Position numbers and translations under genes: made by a program
The notes under the pieces: model-generated
The model's input: the letters and a program-made list of their open reading frames with translations, nothing else
Told to the model about the DNA's origin: nothing
Databases searched by the model: none
Part shown: positions 40,865 through 48,515 of the stretch, in pieces
How positions within the stretch are numbered: position 1 is the stretch's first letter
How the letters are laid out: each line of letters starts with the position of its first letter
NCBI GenBank assembly: GCA_039908095.1
Contig: JAMOBJ010000008.1
Location: 34,674 to 98,673 of the forward strand
Source of the DNA: Nitrospirae bacterium YQR-1
GTDB lineage: Bacteria; Nitrospirota; Thermodesulfovibrionia; Thermodesulfovibrionales; Magnetobacteriaceae
Direction of reading: 5' to 3'
DNA: 64,000 nucleotides

Positions 40865-41737
40865 ATGTTTAAAGGATCAATTGTTGCGATAGTAACACCG
40901 TTTAAAAACGGTAAATTTGATGAAAAAGCGTATGGTGATTTAATTCAGTGGCATATAAAAGAAGGCACATCGGCAATAGTACCCTGCGGAACCACAGGGG
41001 AGTCGGCCACGCTTGAGTATGACGAGCACTACCGTGTTATACAGGCGGCAATTGAAGCTGCTAACAAAAAAGTTCCCGTAATAGCCGGCACGGGGGCAAA
41101 CGCCACCGAGGAAACCATTAAAATGACCAAAGAGGCTCAGAAACTTGGCGCAGACGCCTCTTTGCTGGTCTGCCCATATTATAACAAACCCTCTCAGGAA
41201 GGTCTGTATCGCCACTATAAGGCGGTAGCCGAGGCAGTTGATATTCCAATAGTTCTGTATAATGTTCCCGGCAGGACCGCTCTGAATATGCTGCCACAGA
41301 CTGTGGCAAGGCTTGCTGAGATTAAAAACATCGTAGCAATCAAGGAAGCCTCCGGTGATATGAGACAAGTAAGCGAGGTAATCAGGCTTTGTGGGGATAA
41401 GATAACTGTAATATCAGGCGATGACTTCACAACCTTTGCACTTATGATGCTTGGCGGTAAGGGGGTAATATCGGTATCCGCAAACGTCATGCCTAAGGAG
41501 GTGGCCTCGATGTGTGCTGCAATTGAAAGCGGCAACATTGCCGATGCCCTTGCCGTACACTACAAACTTGACATATTAAATGCCGCCATGTTTATAGAAA
41601 CCAACCCGATACCGGTAAAAACATCGCTTGCCATGATGGGTAAGATACAGGAGGAGTTCAGACTGCCCCTCTGTGAGATGTCAAAGCCCAACAGGGATAA
41701 ACTAAAAGAGGTTCTTTCGTCTTATAGTTTAGTTTGA
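40865..41737 (+). CDS. dapA: 4-hydroxy-tetrahydrodipicolinate synthase
   Basis: DapA condenses pyruvate with aspartate semialdehyde, the first committed step to diaminopimelate and lysine. The Schiff-base lysine is in IVAIKEASGD, and CGTTGESATL and YNVPGRTA carry other active-site residues. AGGAGG at 40851-40856 is too close to the ATG at 40859 and correctly spaced for the one at 40865, so 40865 is the likely start (290 residues). dapB, often next, is absent; a repeat copy follows instead. Confidence 0.96.
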   Translation: MFKGSIVAIVTPFKNGKFDEKAYGDLIQWHIKEGTSAIVPCGTTGESATLEYDEHYRVIQAAIEAANKKVPVIAGTGANATEETIKMTKEAQKLGADASLLVCPYYNKPSQEGLYRHYKAVAEAVDIPIVLYNVPGRTALNMLPQTVARLAEIKNIVAIKEASGDMRQVSEVIRLCGDKITVISGDDFTTFALMMLGGKGVISVSANVMPKEVASMCAAIESGNIADALAVHYKLDILNAAMFIETNPIPVKTSLAMMGKIQEEFRLPLCEMSKPNRDKLKEVLSSYSLV

Positions 41738-41861
41738 TTCACAGGGCTGCGGAACTATTATAAAAAGTGTGGCACAGGCTATATCCTCTCTGTTGGAGCA
41801 GGCTTACAGATGGCTCCACAGTGTTTGGGATATGGAAAATGCTTGTAACTAATCACTACTA

Positions 41862-41986
41862 ATACCAAGTTGCATTCAATCGTCTAACTTTGTTGGCATA
41901 GTCGAAATCTCCTTGACGCCTCCCCTAAAGGGTAGGCGTCCCCTTCTCCCAGCCGCCTGTGTTTACTTCTGAATGCAACTTGGTAT
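41862..41986 (+). repeat. Dispersed intergenic repeat, complete reference copy
   Basis: The 125-base element has 17-bp perfect terminal inverted repeats: ATACCAAGTTGCATTCA at the left, TGAATGCAACTTGGTAT at the right. The interior holds CTAACTTTGTTGGC, CTCCTTGACGCCTCCCC and CTTCTCCCAGCCGCC. It lies in the 334-base gap between dapA and the DUF2760 gene; the rest of the gap shows no gene. It encodes no protein. Confidence 0.9.
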
Positions 41987-42071
41987 AAGTGATTGACAAA
42001 ACGGAGCTTTTTCATTTATGATTTATACCTTAATCATGGAAAAATTCTTTGCACTGTAAGGAGGTCCCTAT

Positions 42072-42710
42072 ATGGGAAACCAAATAACAAATAAAGCAGG
42101 ACTCTTAGGAATCACAACTTTAATTATCACAGTATGTATAATTTCCACGTTACTTCTTGTTGCCGGCTTGAAAATTGAAAGCACTAAAATTATTGTTATC
42201 GTATCTGCAATTGCCGCTGTGCTGACATCCGTAGTTGTTTATGCAGCGGTCATGTTTTTTCTTAACACAACGATATCGCGGGGCGCTGAAGAGGTACAAC
42301 AGCATCCACAGCAGGCGGCTCTGCCGGCCTGTGATGCAAAGGTTGCGCAGGTGCTTTCAGTGTTGCAGAAAAAGGGGCGTCTCATTGACTTCCTGCAGGA
42401 GGATATCAGCGACTTCACAGACTCGCAAATAGGACAGGCAGTGCGGAGCATTCATCGCGGCTGCAAAGAAGCCCTGGTCGAGTATCTCAGAGTGGAACCC
42501 ATAATGGAGCAGATGGAGGGACACAGAGTTACAGTTTCATCCGGTTTTGACCCTTCCACTATTACATTGACGGGCAACGCTGGGACAAATCCACCTTTTT
42601 CAGGCAGAGTTATACATCCAGGATGGCGTCTTGCCGAGAACAAATTGCCTGAACTCCTAAAGGGCAGAGACCAGTTTGTCATAGAGCCGGCAGAGGTAGA
42701 AATATTATAA
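42072..42710 (+). CDS. DUF2760-family membrane protein
   Basis: The 212-residue protein has two N-terminal membrane helices (about 12-32 and 40-63) and a soluble domain containing LPACDAKVAQVLSVLQKKGR, then LIDFLQEDI and HPGW near the end, the pattern I associate with DUF2760. AAGGAGG lies eight bases before the ATG. An Hsp70-like gene follows after 60 bases; this pairing is common where the family occurs. The function is unknown; it may tether the chaperone-like partner to the membrane. Confidence 0.8.
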   Translation: MGNQITNKAGLLGITTLIITVCIISTLLLVAGLKIESTKIIVIVSAIAAVLTSVVVYAAVMFFLNTTISRGAEEVQQHPQQAALPACDAKVAQVLSVLQKKGRLIDFLQEDISDFTDSQIGQAVRSIHRGCKEALVEYLRVEPIMEQMEGHRVTVSSGFDPSTITLTGNAGTNPPFSGRVIHPGWRLAENKLPELLKGRDQFVIEPAEVEIL

Positions 42711-42770
42711 GGTATCGACAGTGTGTATAAGAAATACGTTTTTTATAAAACGTAAGCGAGGTAGTAAACT

Positions 42771-44567
42771 ATGACAAAGTCCAGGTACATTGTGGGTATA
42801 GACCTTGGAACTACTAACACAGTGGTAGCTTACATTGATACGGAGGATCCCAATCCGGCACCTGTAGTATTTGAGATTCCACAGATAACTGAAATAGGTG
42901 TGGTGGAAAAATTTATGATGCTTCCGTCATTTCTGTACATTCCAACAGAGTCGGAAAAACCTGAAACCAGCTTTGCTCTGCCATGGGGCAGCCCAACCGA
43001 TGCGGTTGCCGGTGTATATGCCGGCAAGAGGGGAGCACAATTGCCAAACCGGTTGATATCCTCAGCCAAGTCGTGGCTTTGTCATGCAGCTGTGGACAGA
43101 ACATCGCCGATTCTTCCGTGGGGTTCCCCTGAAGATGTGCAAAAGTTATCGCCGCTTGAGGCATCATCGAGGTATCTGTCTCACATAAGGGCGGCATGGG
43201 ATGCACATTTTGGTAAAACCAGTCAATTAAGTGCTCAGGACATTTATCTGACGGTGCCGGCGTCTTTTGATGCCGCATCCCGGGAATTTACAGTAAAGGC
43301 AGCGGAAATCTCCGGCTTAAATAATGTAACCCTTGTGGAGGAACCCCTGTCAGCCTTTTACTTTTGGCTTAACAAACACATGGATATCTGGCGCAAAACC
43401 CTGAAAGTGGGTGATATTGTGCTGGTTTGTGATATAGGGGGCGGCACGACGGATTTCACCTTGATAGAGGTACAGCAAGAGGGAGGGGAGCTGTCCCTTC
43501 ACAGGATAGCGGTTGGGGAGCATATTCTTCTGGGCGGCGATAATATGGATTTGATGTTAGCTTTCATATTAAAAAAGAAATTTTCCGCCCGCGGCGTCAG
43601 CCTGGATAACTATCAGATGTTGGGATTAGTTCACGGTGCACGGCAAGCAAAGGAGATCATGCTAAACAATGCTGAGGCGGAGGAAAGCTATAAGATATCG
43701 GTGTTGGGAAGGGGCAGGTCGGTTATTGGAGGTACAATAGAGACGGAGCTCAGCCGTGGAGACCTTGAAACGGCGATTTTAGATGGTTTTTTTCCTTTTA
43801 TCACAATTGATGAGATGCCTGTTGAAAAACGCTCATCAGGTTTTAAGGAAATCGGCCTTAATTATGCATCTGATTCAGCAGTGACCAGGCATCTGGCTAA
43901 GTTTTTGAGCCGCCATGCACATCAGGACGGAGGGTTTATTAAACCGACTAAGATTCTCTTCAACGGAGGAGTTACAAAAGCTGCTGCTGTGAGGGAGAGA
44001 CTTATTAAGATAATATGCGGCTGGCTGGAGTTACCTGAGGGGGAGACGATTACCGTTCTTGAGGGGACGGAGCCTGACTTAGCGGTTTCTCAGGGAGCAT
44101 CCTGTTACGGTTATACAAAGCGCGGTAATGGAATCAGGGTAAGGGGTGGAGCCGGCCGCTCATATTACATAGGGTTAGAGGCGGCAATGCCGGCAGTGCC
44201 CGGTATGGAGCCCCCGGTTAAGGCACTGTGTGTGTGTCCGATAGGGATGGAGGAGGGAACAGATGTGAGGGTGCCGGGGCAGGAATTTGGCCTGGTAGTC
44301 GGAGAGCATGTGAAATTCAGGTTTTTCAGCTCAACAGTAAGAAGAGACGACACTGTGGGGGCTATTGTGGATGAATGGATTAGCGGTGAAATAGAGGAGT
44401 TATCTCCTGTTGAGACTACCCTGCCGGCGGAGGAAAATGCCGGTGCTCTCGTACCGGTAACACTACATTTATATTTAACAGAAGTAGGCACACTATCAAT
44501 ATTTTGCGAATCCACTGACGGTAAAAATAAGTGGAAACTCGAGTTTAACGCAAGGGATGAAGGTTGA
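42771..44567 (+). CDS. Hsp70-like (YegD-type) ATPase
   Basis: The 598-residue protein has the Hsp70/actin nucleotide-binding fold: GIDLGTTNTVVAYID (phosphate 1), CDIGGGTTDFTLIEV (phosphate 2) and ILFNGGVTKAAAV. The C-terminal part is beta-rich and shorter than the DnaK substrate and lid domains, with no DnaK-like lid or EEVD end. It probably acts with the preceding DUF2760 protein. It is not the housekeeping DnaK: no grpE or dnaJ is nearby. Confidence 0.88.
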   Translation: MTKSRYIVGIDLGTTNTVVAYIDTEDPNPAPVVFEIPQITEIGVVEKFMMLPSFLYIPTESEKPETSFALPWGSPTDAVAGVYAGKRGAQLPNRLISSAKSWLCHAAVDRTSPILPWGSPEDVQKLSPLEASSRYLSHIRAAWDAHFGKTSQLSAQDIYLTVPASFDAASREFTVKAAEISGLNNVTLVEEPLSAFYFWLNKHMDIWRKTLKVGDIVLVCDIGGGTTDFTLIEVQQEGGELSLHRIAVGEHILLGGDNMDLMLAFILKKKFSARGVSLDNYQMLGLVHGARQAKEIMLNNAEAEESYKISVLGRGRSVIGGTIETELSRGDLETAILDGFFPFITIDEMPVEKRSSGFKEIGLNYASDSAVTRHLAKFLSRHAHQDGGFIKPTKILFNGGVTKAAAVRERLIKIICGWLELPEGETITVLEGTEPDLAVSQGASCYGYTKRGNGIRVRGGAGRSYYIGLEAAMPAVPGMEPPVKALCVCPIGMEEGTDVRVPGQEFGLVVGEHVKFRFFSSTVRRDDTVGAIVDEWISGEIEELSPVETTLPAEENAGALVPVTLHLYLTEVGTLSIFCESTDGKNKWKLEFNARDEG

Positions 44568-44615
44568 TACATACCCTTCAGTTATCTTTCTCTGATTGTA
44601 ATAGCCACAACCGTT

Positions 44616-44713
44616 GGGAGTGTATGGGGCTCTGGTGTCCCCCCCGGACTTCAAATCCGGTGTTTCCTGCCAAAAGTGGGAAGGGTGGGTTCGATTCCCA
44701 CACGCTCTCGCCA
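44616..44713 (+). tRNA. selC: tRNA-Sec(TCA)
   Basis: The 98-base tRNA has an 8-bp acceptor stem (GGGAGTGT/ACGCTCTC), discriminator G and encoded CCA. The anticodon TCA is at 44651-44653 in the CCGGA-CTTCAAA-TCCGG arm. A long variable arm and a GTGGG-TTCGATT-CCCAC T arm complete the selenocysteine tRNA form. It reads UGA with SelB, so this genome should encode selenoproteins; none is visible in the window. Confidence 0.95.
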
Positions 44714-44718
44714 AATTA

Positions 44719-44819
44719 ATACCAAGTTGCATTCATTCGATTAACTTTGTTGGCTTCGTCAAAAGCTCCTATACGTACTAAAAGTACGCCTGTATTTACT
44801 TCTGAATGAAACTTGGTAT
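44719..44819 (+). repeat. Dispersed intergenic repeat, six bases after tRNA-Sec
   Basis: The 101-base copy runs from ATACCAAGTTGCATTCATTCG to CTGAATGAAACTTGGTAT. The interior is shorter than in the copy at 41862-41986 and holds a TACGTACTAAAAGTACG stem. It starts just past the encoded CCA of the tRNA. Confidence 0.88.
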
Positions 44820-44852
44820 AAATGCCATAGTTTTACTCATCTGCCGCAAGCT

Positions 44853-45050
44853 TTACCGCAATGGCACAAATGCTGATACACCAAAGAGTAAAAGAGCCCA
44901 AATACTCTTTATTGTTAATATAAAACCATCTATACCTAAAATATAAAGTCCCAGATGATTTCTGAGCTGAAAAACAAAACAAATCATAACAATAAAAAAT
45001 AAAATATCGATATTATTTTTAATCTTATTTGTTTCTTTGCTCCTTTTCAT
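44853..45050 (-). CDS. Small hypothetical membrane protein
   Basis: The 65-residue product has two hydrophobic segments (ILFFIVMICFVF and GFILTIKSIWALLLFG). No Shine-Dalgarno is present, but TATAAT, made by the end of the repeat at 45066, lies 12 bases before the ATG. I do not recognise the family, and it could be a chance frame. Confidence 0.3.
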   Translation of the reverse strand: MKRSKETNKIKNNIDILFFIVMICFVFQLRNHLGLYILGIDGFILTIKSIWALLLFGVSAFVPLR

Positions 45051-45065
45051 TTAAGTAAACACATT

Positions 45066-45114
45066 ATACCAAGTTGCAGTCAAAAGTATCAGGGTGAAAT
45101 AGAAGTAAATTATA
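45066..45114 (+). repeat. Dispersed repeat, left-end fragment
   Basis: ATACCAAGTTGCAGTCAAAAG followed by degraded interior to about GAAGTAAAT. Only the left end is clear. Read on the minus strand the end gives TTGGTATAAT, an extended -10 sequence. Confidence 0.6.
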
Positions 45115-45275
45115 ACGAAATGGTCATGAAATGCCGCTCTAACGAGAAGTATATTACTACGTATTATTCAAACAAAAAAATCAAAAGATTCTTATTATTT
45201 GAAGAGCAACTCTGTTACTGACAGGATTTACTAAAATGTGAAATTATTTTTACGTTGTGTTATAATTTATACAAT

Positions 45276-45527
45276 ATGGCACTTTTAAATATTATTCAAA
45301 CTGGAGAATCTCTCACAAAATCAAAAGTAGCTCCGTCTGCAATTGTTGAGACAGGGGAGAATCAGGCTTCATATGGAGTTTTGCCTGAAACCATTGAGGA
45401 TAGACTCAATGATGATGAATTCAGTAAAGCAATGACAGCCCTTGAAGCTATATGGAGCGCTTGTCCCGACGACCTTCCAGAAGATATTTCCATAAAACAT
45501 GATCATTATTTATCAGGAGTGAAATGA
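45276..45527 (+). CDS. Antitoxin-like small protein upstream of a PIN toxin
   Basis: The 83-residue acidic protein (MALLNIIQTGESLTKSK ...) ends on a stop that overlaps the start of the PIN reading frame by one base (ATGATG), the layout of a toxin-antitoxin operon. A TATAAT at 45261-45266 lies nine bases before the ATG, so the transcript would be almost leaderless. I do not recognise a DNA-binding domain; antitoxin status rests on position and size. Confidence 0.6.
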   Translation: MALLNIIQTGESLTKSKVAPSAIVETGENQASYGVLPETIEDRLNDDEFSKAMTALEAIWSACPDDLPEDISIKHDHYLSGVK

Positions 45528-45928
45528 TGGTATTTGCAGATACCTCCGCTCTTTTTGCTCTTTTTAACCCCAACGATAATTTACATCAAAGCGCCTTAGA
45601 ATGGTTCAAGAATTCCCGTCCGAAACTTGTTCTAACTGATTACATCATAGATGAACTACTGACTTTAGCTATGACTCAAAAAAACAAATAATTTGCATTA
45701 GAGATAAGTAAAAATGTTCGGAAATTACTCTCTACAAAAGTCATGAAGATTACGGAAGAGGACTTTAATGGCGCTTGGGATGTTTTTGATAGTCGCCAGG
45801 ATAAGTCTTGGAGTTTTACAGATTGTACCAGTTATGTTTTTATAAATCGAACGGGTATTCAAACTGCATTCGCTTTTGATAAGCATTTTGACCAGTTTAG
45901 TTTAGTCACCAGAGAACCCGCCGTTTAA
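45527..45928 (+). pseudogene. PIN-domain toxin (VapC-like) interrupted by one in-frame stop
   Basis: The frame starts MVFADTSALFALFNPND and continues in the same frame past a single TAA at 45689-45691 to a normal end at 45926-45928, about 133 residues in all. The PIN acidic residues are present on both sides: Asp in FADTS, Glu in DELL, Asp in FTDCTSY and Asp in AFDKHF. VapC toxins are Mg2+-dependent ribonucleases. One substitution (for example CAA to TAA) would explain the break. An ATG at 45743 could give only the C-terminal half, which should be inactive. Confidence 0.8.
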
Positions 45929-45968
45929 ACAAAAATACTTATATTATAAAATAAGGAAATATTATGAG

Positions 45969-46042
45969 TGCCCTCTGCGAGATTCGAACTCACGGCCCCA
46001 GGATTAGGAATCCTGTGCTCTATCCTGCTGAGCTAAGAGGGC
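45969..46042 (-). tRNA. tRNA-Arg(CCT)
   Basis: The minus-strand transcript begins GCCCTCTTAGCTCAGCAGG and pairs with AGAGGGC at the 3' end. The anticodon arm CAGGA-TTCCTAA-TCCTG places CCT as anticodon, reading AGG. CCA is not encoded. The T arm is GTTCGAATC. All four arms are well formed. Confidence 0.96.
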
Positions 46043-46052
46043 AGCCTTATTC

Positions 46053-46082
46053 AGTTTACAAGTTTTATTTTACTGTTGTCAA
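46053..46082 (-). promoter_or_regulatory. Promoter of tRNA-Arg
   Basis: On the minus strand TTGACA (46077-46082) and TAAACT (46053-46058) are 18 bases apart. Transcription would begin about four bases before the tRNA 5' end at 46042. Confidence 0.6.
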
Positions 46083-46386
46083 TTAAATTATGGGGACACC
46101 GGTAAATGTCAATAAACGAGCACCTGCGATGAGAAATTACAAGAAAACGCAGAGCAAAGTGAAACGGGTGTGAAAACAGAAATAAATTAATCTAAGTTTA
46201 AATTTATTTAGCAAAAAAGTTTAAAAAAAAGTTAAAACAATAAGGCCGATCGTACTAATATCTTAATTTTTAGAACACTTGCACCTTCATTGAGATTTGC
46301 CGGTACTCTATACAACATTACTTAAAGCGAGGTAACAGGTTTTGAAACACCTTAGCCGCCCACATTACAATCCTTATAGATTAGAA

Positions 46387-46416
46387 AACAGGCTGTGCAG
46401 GGGGACACAGCCTGTT
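46387..46416 (+). terminator. Orphan intrinsic terminator-like hairpin
   Basis: AACAGGCTGTG and CACAGCCTGTT form a perfect 11-bp stem with an eight-base loop, followed by CTTTTG. No gene lies upstream on either strand between tRNA-Arg and here, so it may end an unannotated small RNA in 46100-46416. Confidence 0.5.
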
Positions 46417-46639
46417 CTTTTGAGGAGGTGTGAAGTAAAGGAGAAACTTAAAGTATCATATCATTAAATATTTGTCAAGTATTTTAATGCCCCTGAAAGC
46501 CGAAAGAGAGGTAAGAAAAGATAGCAAAGTGTTTGAAGGTAAAAGGAATTCTGGTAATGGAGAAATCACCGGAGGGGTTAAGAAGAAGAAAATTAGAAGA
46601 AAAGAAATATTTAAATATCGGTATCCTCATTCGCCGTAA

Positions 46640-46747
46640 AGATAGTAGCTTACGGGTAAAGCTGTGGAAGACAACCCAAGGCGCAAAACAGCTCAACTGA
46701 GCAAGGGTTGCTACTATGTTGAAATGCAAGCCCTCTTTTTTCTTTTC
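46640..46747 (+). ncRNA. Candidate structured RNA with terminator/antiterminator switch
   Basis: ATAGTAGC (46642-46649) pairs with GCTACTAT (46710-46717). Inside, AGCTGT (46660-46665) pairs with ACAGCT (46688-46693), and CAACCC (46672-46677) in that loop can pair with GGGTTG (46705-46710), a pseudoknot. AGGGTTGC (46704-46711) can instead pair with GCAAGCCCT (46726-46734), which is followed by CTTTTTTCTTTT, a terminator. The two folds exclude each other. It matches no riboswitch class whose consensus I know. The stretch just upstream (46487-46639) holds only a doubtful 50-codon lysine-rich frame. Confidence 0.45.
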
Positions 46748-46789
46748 TAAATTTTCTCTAAAAATTTAGCAGTAGAGCCTGTGGGAATG

Positions 46790-46867
46790 TTAATAACTCG
46801 CAGAGTTATTAAAGTGCTTGTTAGTAGTGTTGATAACTCAAAGAGTTACCAACACTACTAATAGCAC
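46790..46867. repeat. Two strong related hairpins
   Basis: The first, 46790-46812, is TTAATAACTC/GAGTTATTAA with loop GCA. The second, 46814-46867, is a 23-bp near-perfect hairpin made of GTGCT, TTAGTAGTGTTG and TAACTC with their complements around loop AAA. Both share the TAACTC-nnn-GAGTTA tip. They lie 120 bases before an HTH gene. The rest of 46870-46985 shows nothing else. Confidence 0.65.
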
Positions 46868-46985
46868 GTCATTTCCATAGGCCATCTTTTGTTTTTCCAT
46901 CTTTATTTTCCATTAAAGCTCACCAGATTATTATCACCGGCGAGTCCTAATTGACATGTTGTGGTAGAGGGTTTATAATGTTTAT

Positions 46986-47159
46986 ATGGATAGTAATTTA
47001 TTAAATATTAAAGAGGCGTCAGAATACCTGAGAATAAGCAGCGCAACACTGTATAATCTGATGAAAAAAGATGTATTAAAAACTGTCAAAATTGGTAAGC
47101 GAACTCTTTTTGATAAAAAAGACATAGATACATTCATAGAGCAAAGTAAAAGAAACTGA
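46986..47159 (+). CDS. Excisionase-family helix-turn-helix protein
   Basis: The 57-residue protein begins MDSNLLNIKEASEYLRISSA and continues TLYNLMKKDVLKTVKIGKR, a MerR-like winged HTH of the excisionase family (HTH_17), ending with a basic tail. It should bind DNA. A gene for a 136-residue HEPN-like protein starts 19 bases downstream, and the two are probably cotranscribed. No integrase is nearby, so a phage excision role is unlikely; a transcription factor or antitoxin role is more plausible. Confidence 0.85.
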   Translation: MDSNLLNIKEASEYLRISSATLYNLMKKDVLKTVKIGKRTLFDKKDIDTFIEQSKRN

Positions 47160-47178
47160 CATTTCAGGAGTAATTGAT

Positions 47179-47589
47179 ATGGCACGTCGAGCAAAAACGC
47201 ACACACCAGGAGAGGCCTTAAGGTATTTGGCCAATGCACGGGAATTGTTAAGCAAAATTCCAGTAGATGGCGACTTTTATGCCGATACCAAACCTGTAAG
47301 AGAAGCCTTTGGAACGGCTTATTTGGCTGTCTTAGAGGCCATAAATGAGGTGTTGATAAAGAAAGGATTAACCGTCAAAGAACTACCAAACTCTGTAGAT
47401 GGTTACAGGGCAGCCTTACAAAAATATGTGTCGGTACATAACGGAAAACTGTTAAAAGACTTTGAACGTCTTTATGAGGCCTTACATATTGCCGGCTACT
47501 ACAGAGGGTTTATAATTGATACAAACGCCGTCAAGGATTATTTTAAGACAACAGAGCGGTTTATAAAGAAGCTAACACCTCAAGAATAA
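47179..47589 (+). CDS. HEPN-like protein (DUF5618-type)
   Basis: The 136-residue, mostly helical protein contains AYLAVLEAINEVLIKKGL and RLYEALHIAGYYRG. The second holds R-x5-H, within the Rx4-6H pattern of HEPN RNases, and the arrangement (helix-rich start, loop, R..H, Tyr-Tyr) resembles HEPN proteins that pair with small DNA-binding or nucleotidyltransferase partners. AGGAG precedes the ATG. I link it to DUF5618 from memory. RNase or toxin activity is an inference. Confidence 0.6.
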   Translation: MARRAKTHTPGEALRYLANARELLSKIPVDGDFYADTKPVREAFGTAYLAVLEAINEVLIKKGLTVKELPNSVDGYRAALQKYVSVHNGKLLKDFERLYEALHIAGYYRGFIIDTNAVKDYFKTTERFIKKLTPQE

Positions 47590-47720
47590 GGCAATAGTGA
47601 GAAGCAAAATGGCAATTGATAAAATAAAAATGGATTTTGATTTAGAAGGTTATATCTTAATGAGCCTTTAGCCATAGTGTATCAGCAAATATTATCCTTT
47701 AAAATCAAACACTTAAAAGG

Positions 47721-48064
47721 TGGAGGCGGCGGGAATCGAACCCGCGTCCGAAAGTACTACTCTTAAGCCGCTACATGCTTAGCCTGTCTTTTGGCTTTAA
47801 GACACTAAAGCGCCGACAGACAGGCTCTCAGTGTCCGTATTCCCTTAGGTCTCACGTCTGATACAGGGACCCCCCTCAGACGCCAGCCCGCTTTATGACG
47901 CATCTCCCAAATAGCAGGCTTTTCCGGGGATGCGTGCCGCTTTATTTAAGCGGCAAGTGCCAGTTCGTCGTTGGCTTTTGTAAGTTTTTCCGCTTTTTTA
48001 CGTGACCGCGGAAACACGACATGCTGCTTAAGCCTCATAACCCCCGTCGAATCCATACGCCCCC
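47721..48064 (-). ncRNA. ssrA: tmRNA
   Basis: The 344-base one-piece tmRNA starts GGGGGCGTATGGATTCGACG and ends GCCGCCTCC plus discriminator A; CCA is not encoded. The acceptor stem pairs GGGGGCG with CGCCTCC. The tag frame at 47946-47975 reads ANDELALAA then TAA. tmRNA frees ribosomes stalled on broken mRNA and marks the products for degradation. smpB lies seven bases upstream on the same strand. Confidence 0.96.
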
Positions 48065-48071
48065 ATAGCGT

Positions 48072-48509
48072 TTAACTCATCTCTCTGTCCATCTCTCTCC
48101 GTATATCACGCTCCTTTATCTGTTGCCGCTTTTCATACTGTCTCTTACCCTTTGCCAACCCTACCTCCACCTTTACGTAGGGCCCCTTAAAATATACCTT
48201 AAGCGGGATTAACGAATACCCCTTCTGGGCACTCTTACCTGTCAACTTTAAGATTTCCTTTATATGCAACAACAACTTCCTGGTCCTCAGAGGCTCATGG
48301 TTCATTATATTGCCATGGCTGTAAGGACTTATGTGGCAATTCAGTAAAAATGCTTCTTTGTCTTTTACTACTACATAACTGTCTCTTAAATTTATCCGGC
48401 CCTCTCGTATGGCCTTTACCTCTGTGCCCTTTAAACTCAGCCCTGCCTCAAGGCTCTCCTCTATTGTATAATCATGGTACGCTTTTTTATTCTGAGCCGC
48501 TAGTTTCAT
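48072..48509 (-). CDS. smpB: SsrA-binding protein SmpB
   Basis: SmpB brings tmRNA to stalled ribosomes. The 145-residue protein has KKAYHDYTIEESLEAGLSL, GTEVKAIREGRINLRDSY and the basic C-terminal tail KGKRQYEKRQQIKERD. The ATG at 48509 is the family start; the longer frame adds 40 residues with no homology. TATAAT lies six bases before it, so the mRNA may be leaderless. Confidence 0.96.
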   Translation of the reverse strand: MKLAAQNKKAYHDYTIEESLEAGLSLKGTEVKAIREGRINLRDSYVVVKDKEAFLLNCHISPYSHGNIMNHEPLRTRKLLLHIKEILKLTGKSAQKGYSLIPLKVYFKGPYVKVEVGLAKGKRQYEKRQQIKERDIRREMDREMS

Positions 48510-48515
48510 AACTTT

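Noticed and set aside
44496..44732. Minus-strand frame of 78 residues
   Set aside because: It runs antisense over tRNA-Sec and the Hsp70 gene end.
46043..46440. 6S RNA, SRP RNA or RNase P RNA
   Set aside because: The conserved core sequences of these RNAs were looked for and not found.
46487..46639. Plus-strand 50-codon lysine-rich frame
   Set aside because: It has an ATG but no ribosome binding site and a low-complexity sequence, so coding could not be supported.
46484..46729. Minus-strand frame of 81 residues
   Set aside because: No ribosome binding site or recognisable motif, and it covers the candidate RNA and its terminator.
47599..47671. Short frame MAIDKIKMDFDLEGYILMSL after the HEPN-like gene
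   Set aside because: Only 20 codons with no family match; it may be the remnant of a gene, but nothing supports expression.
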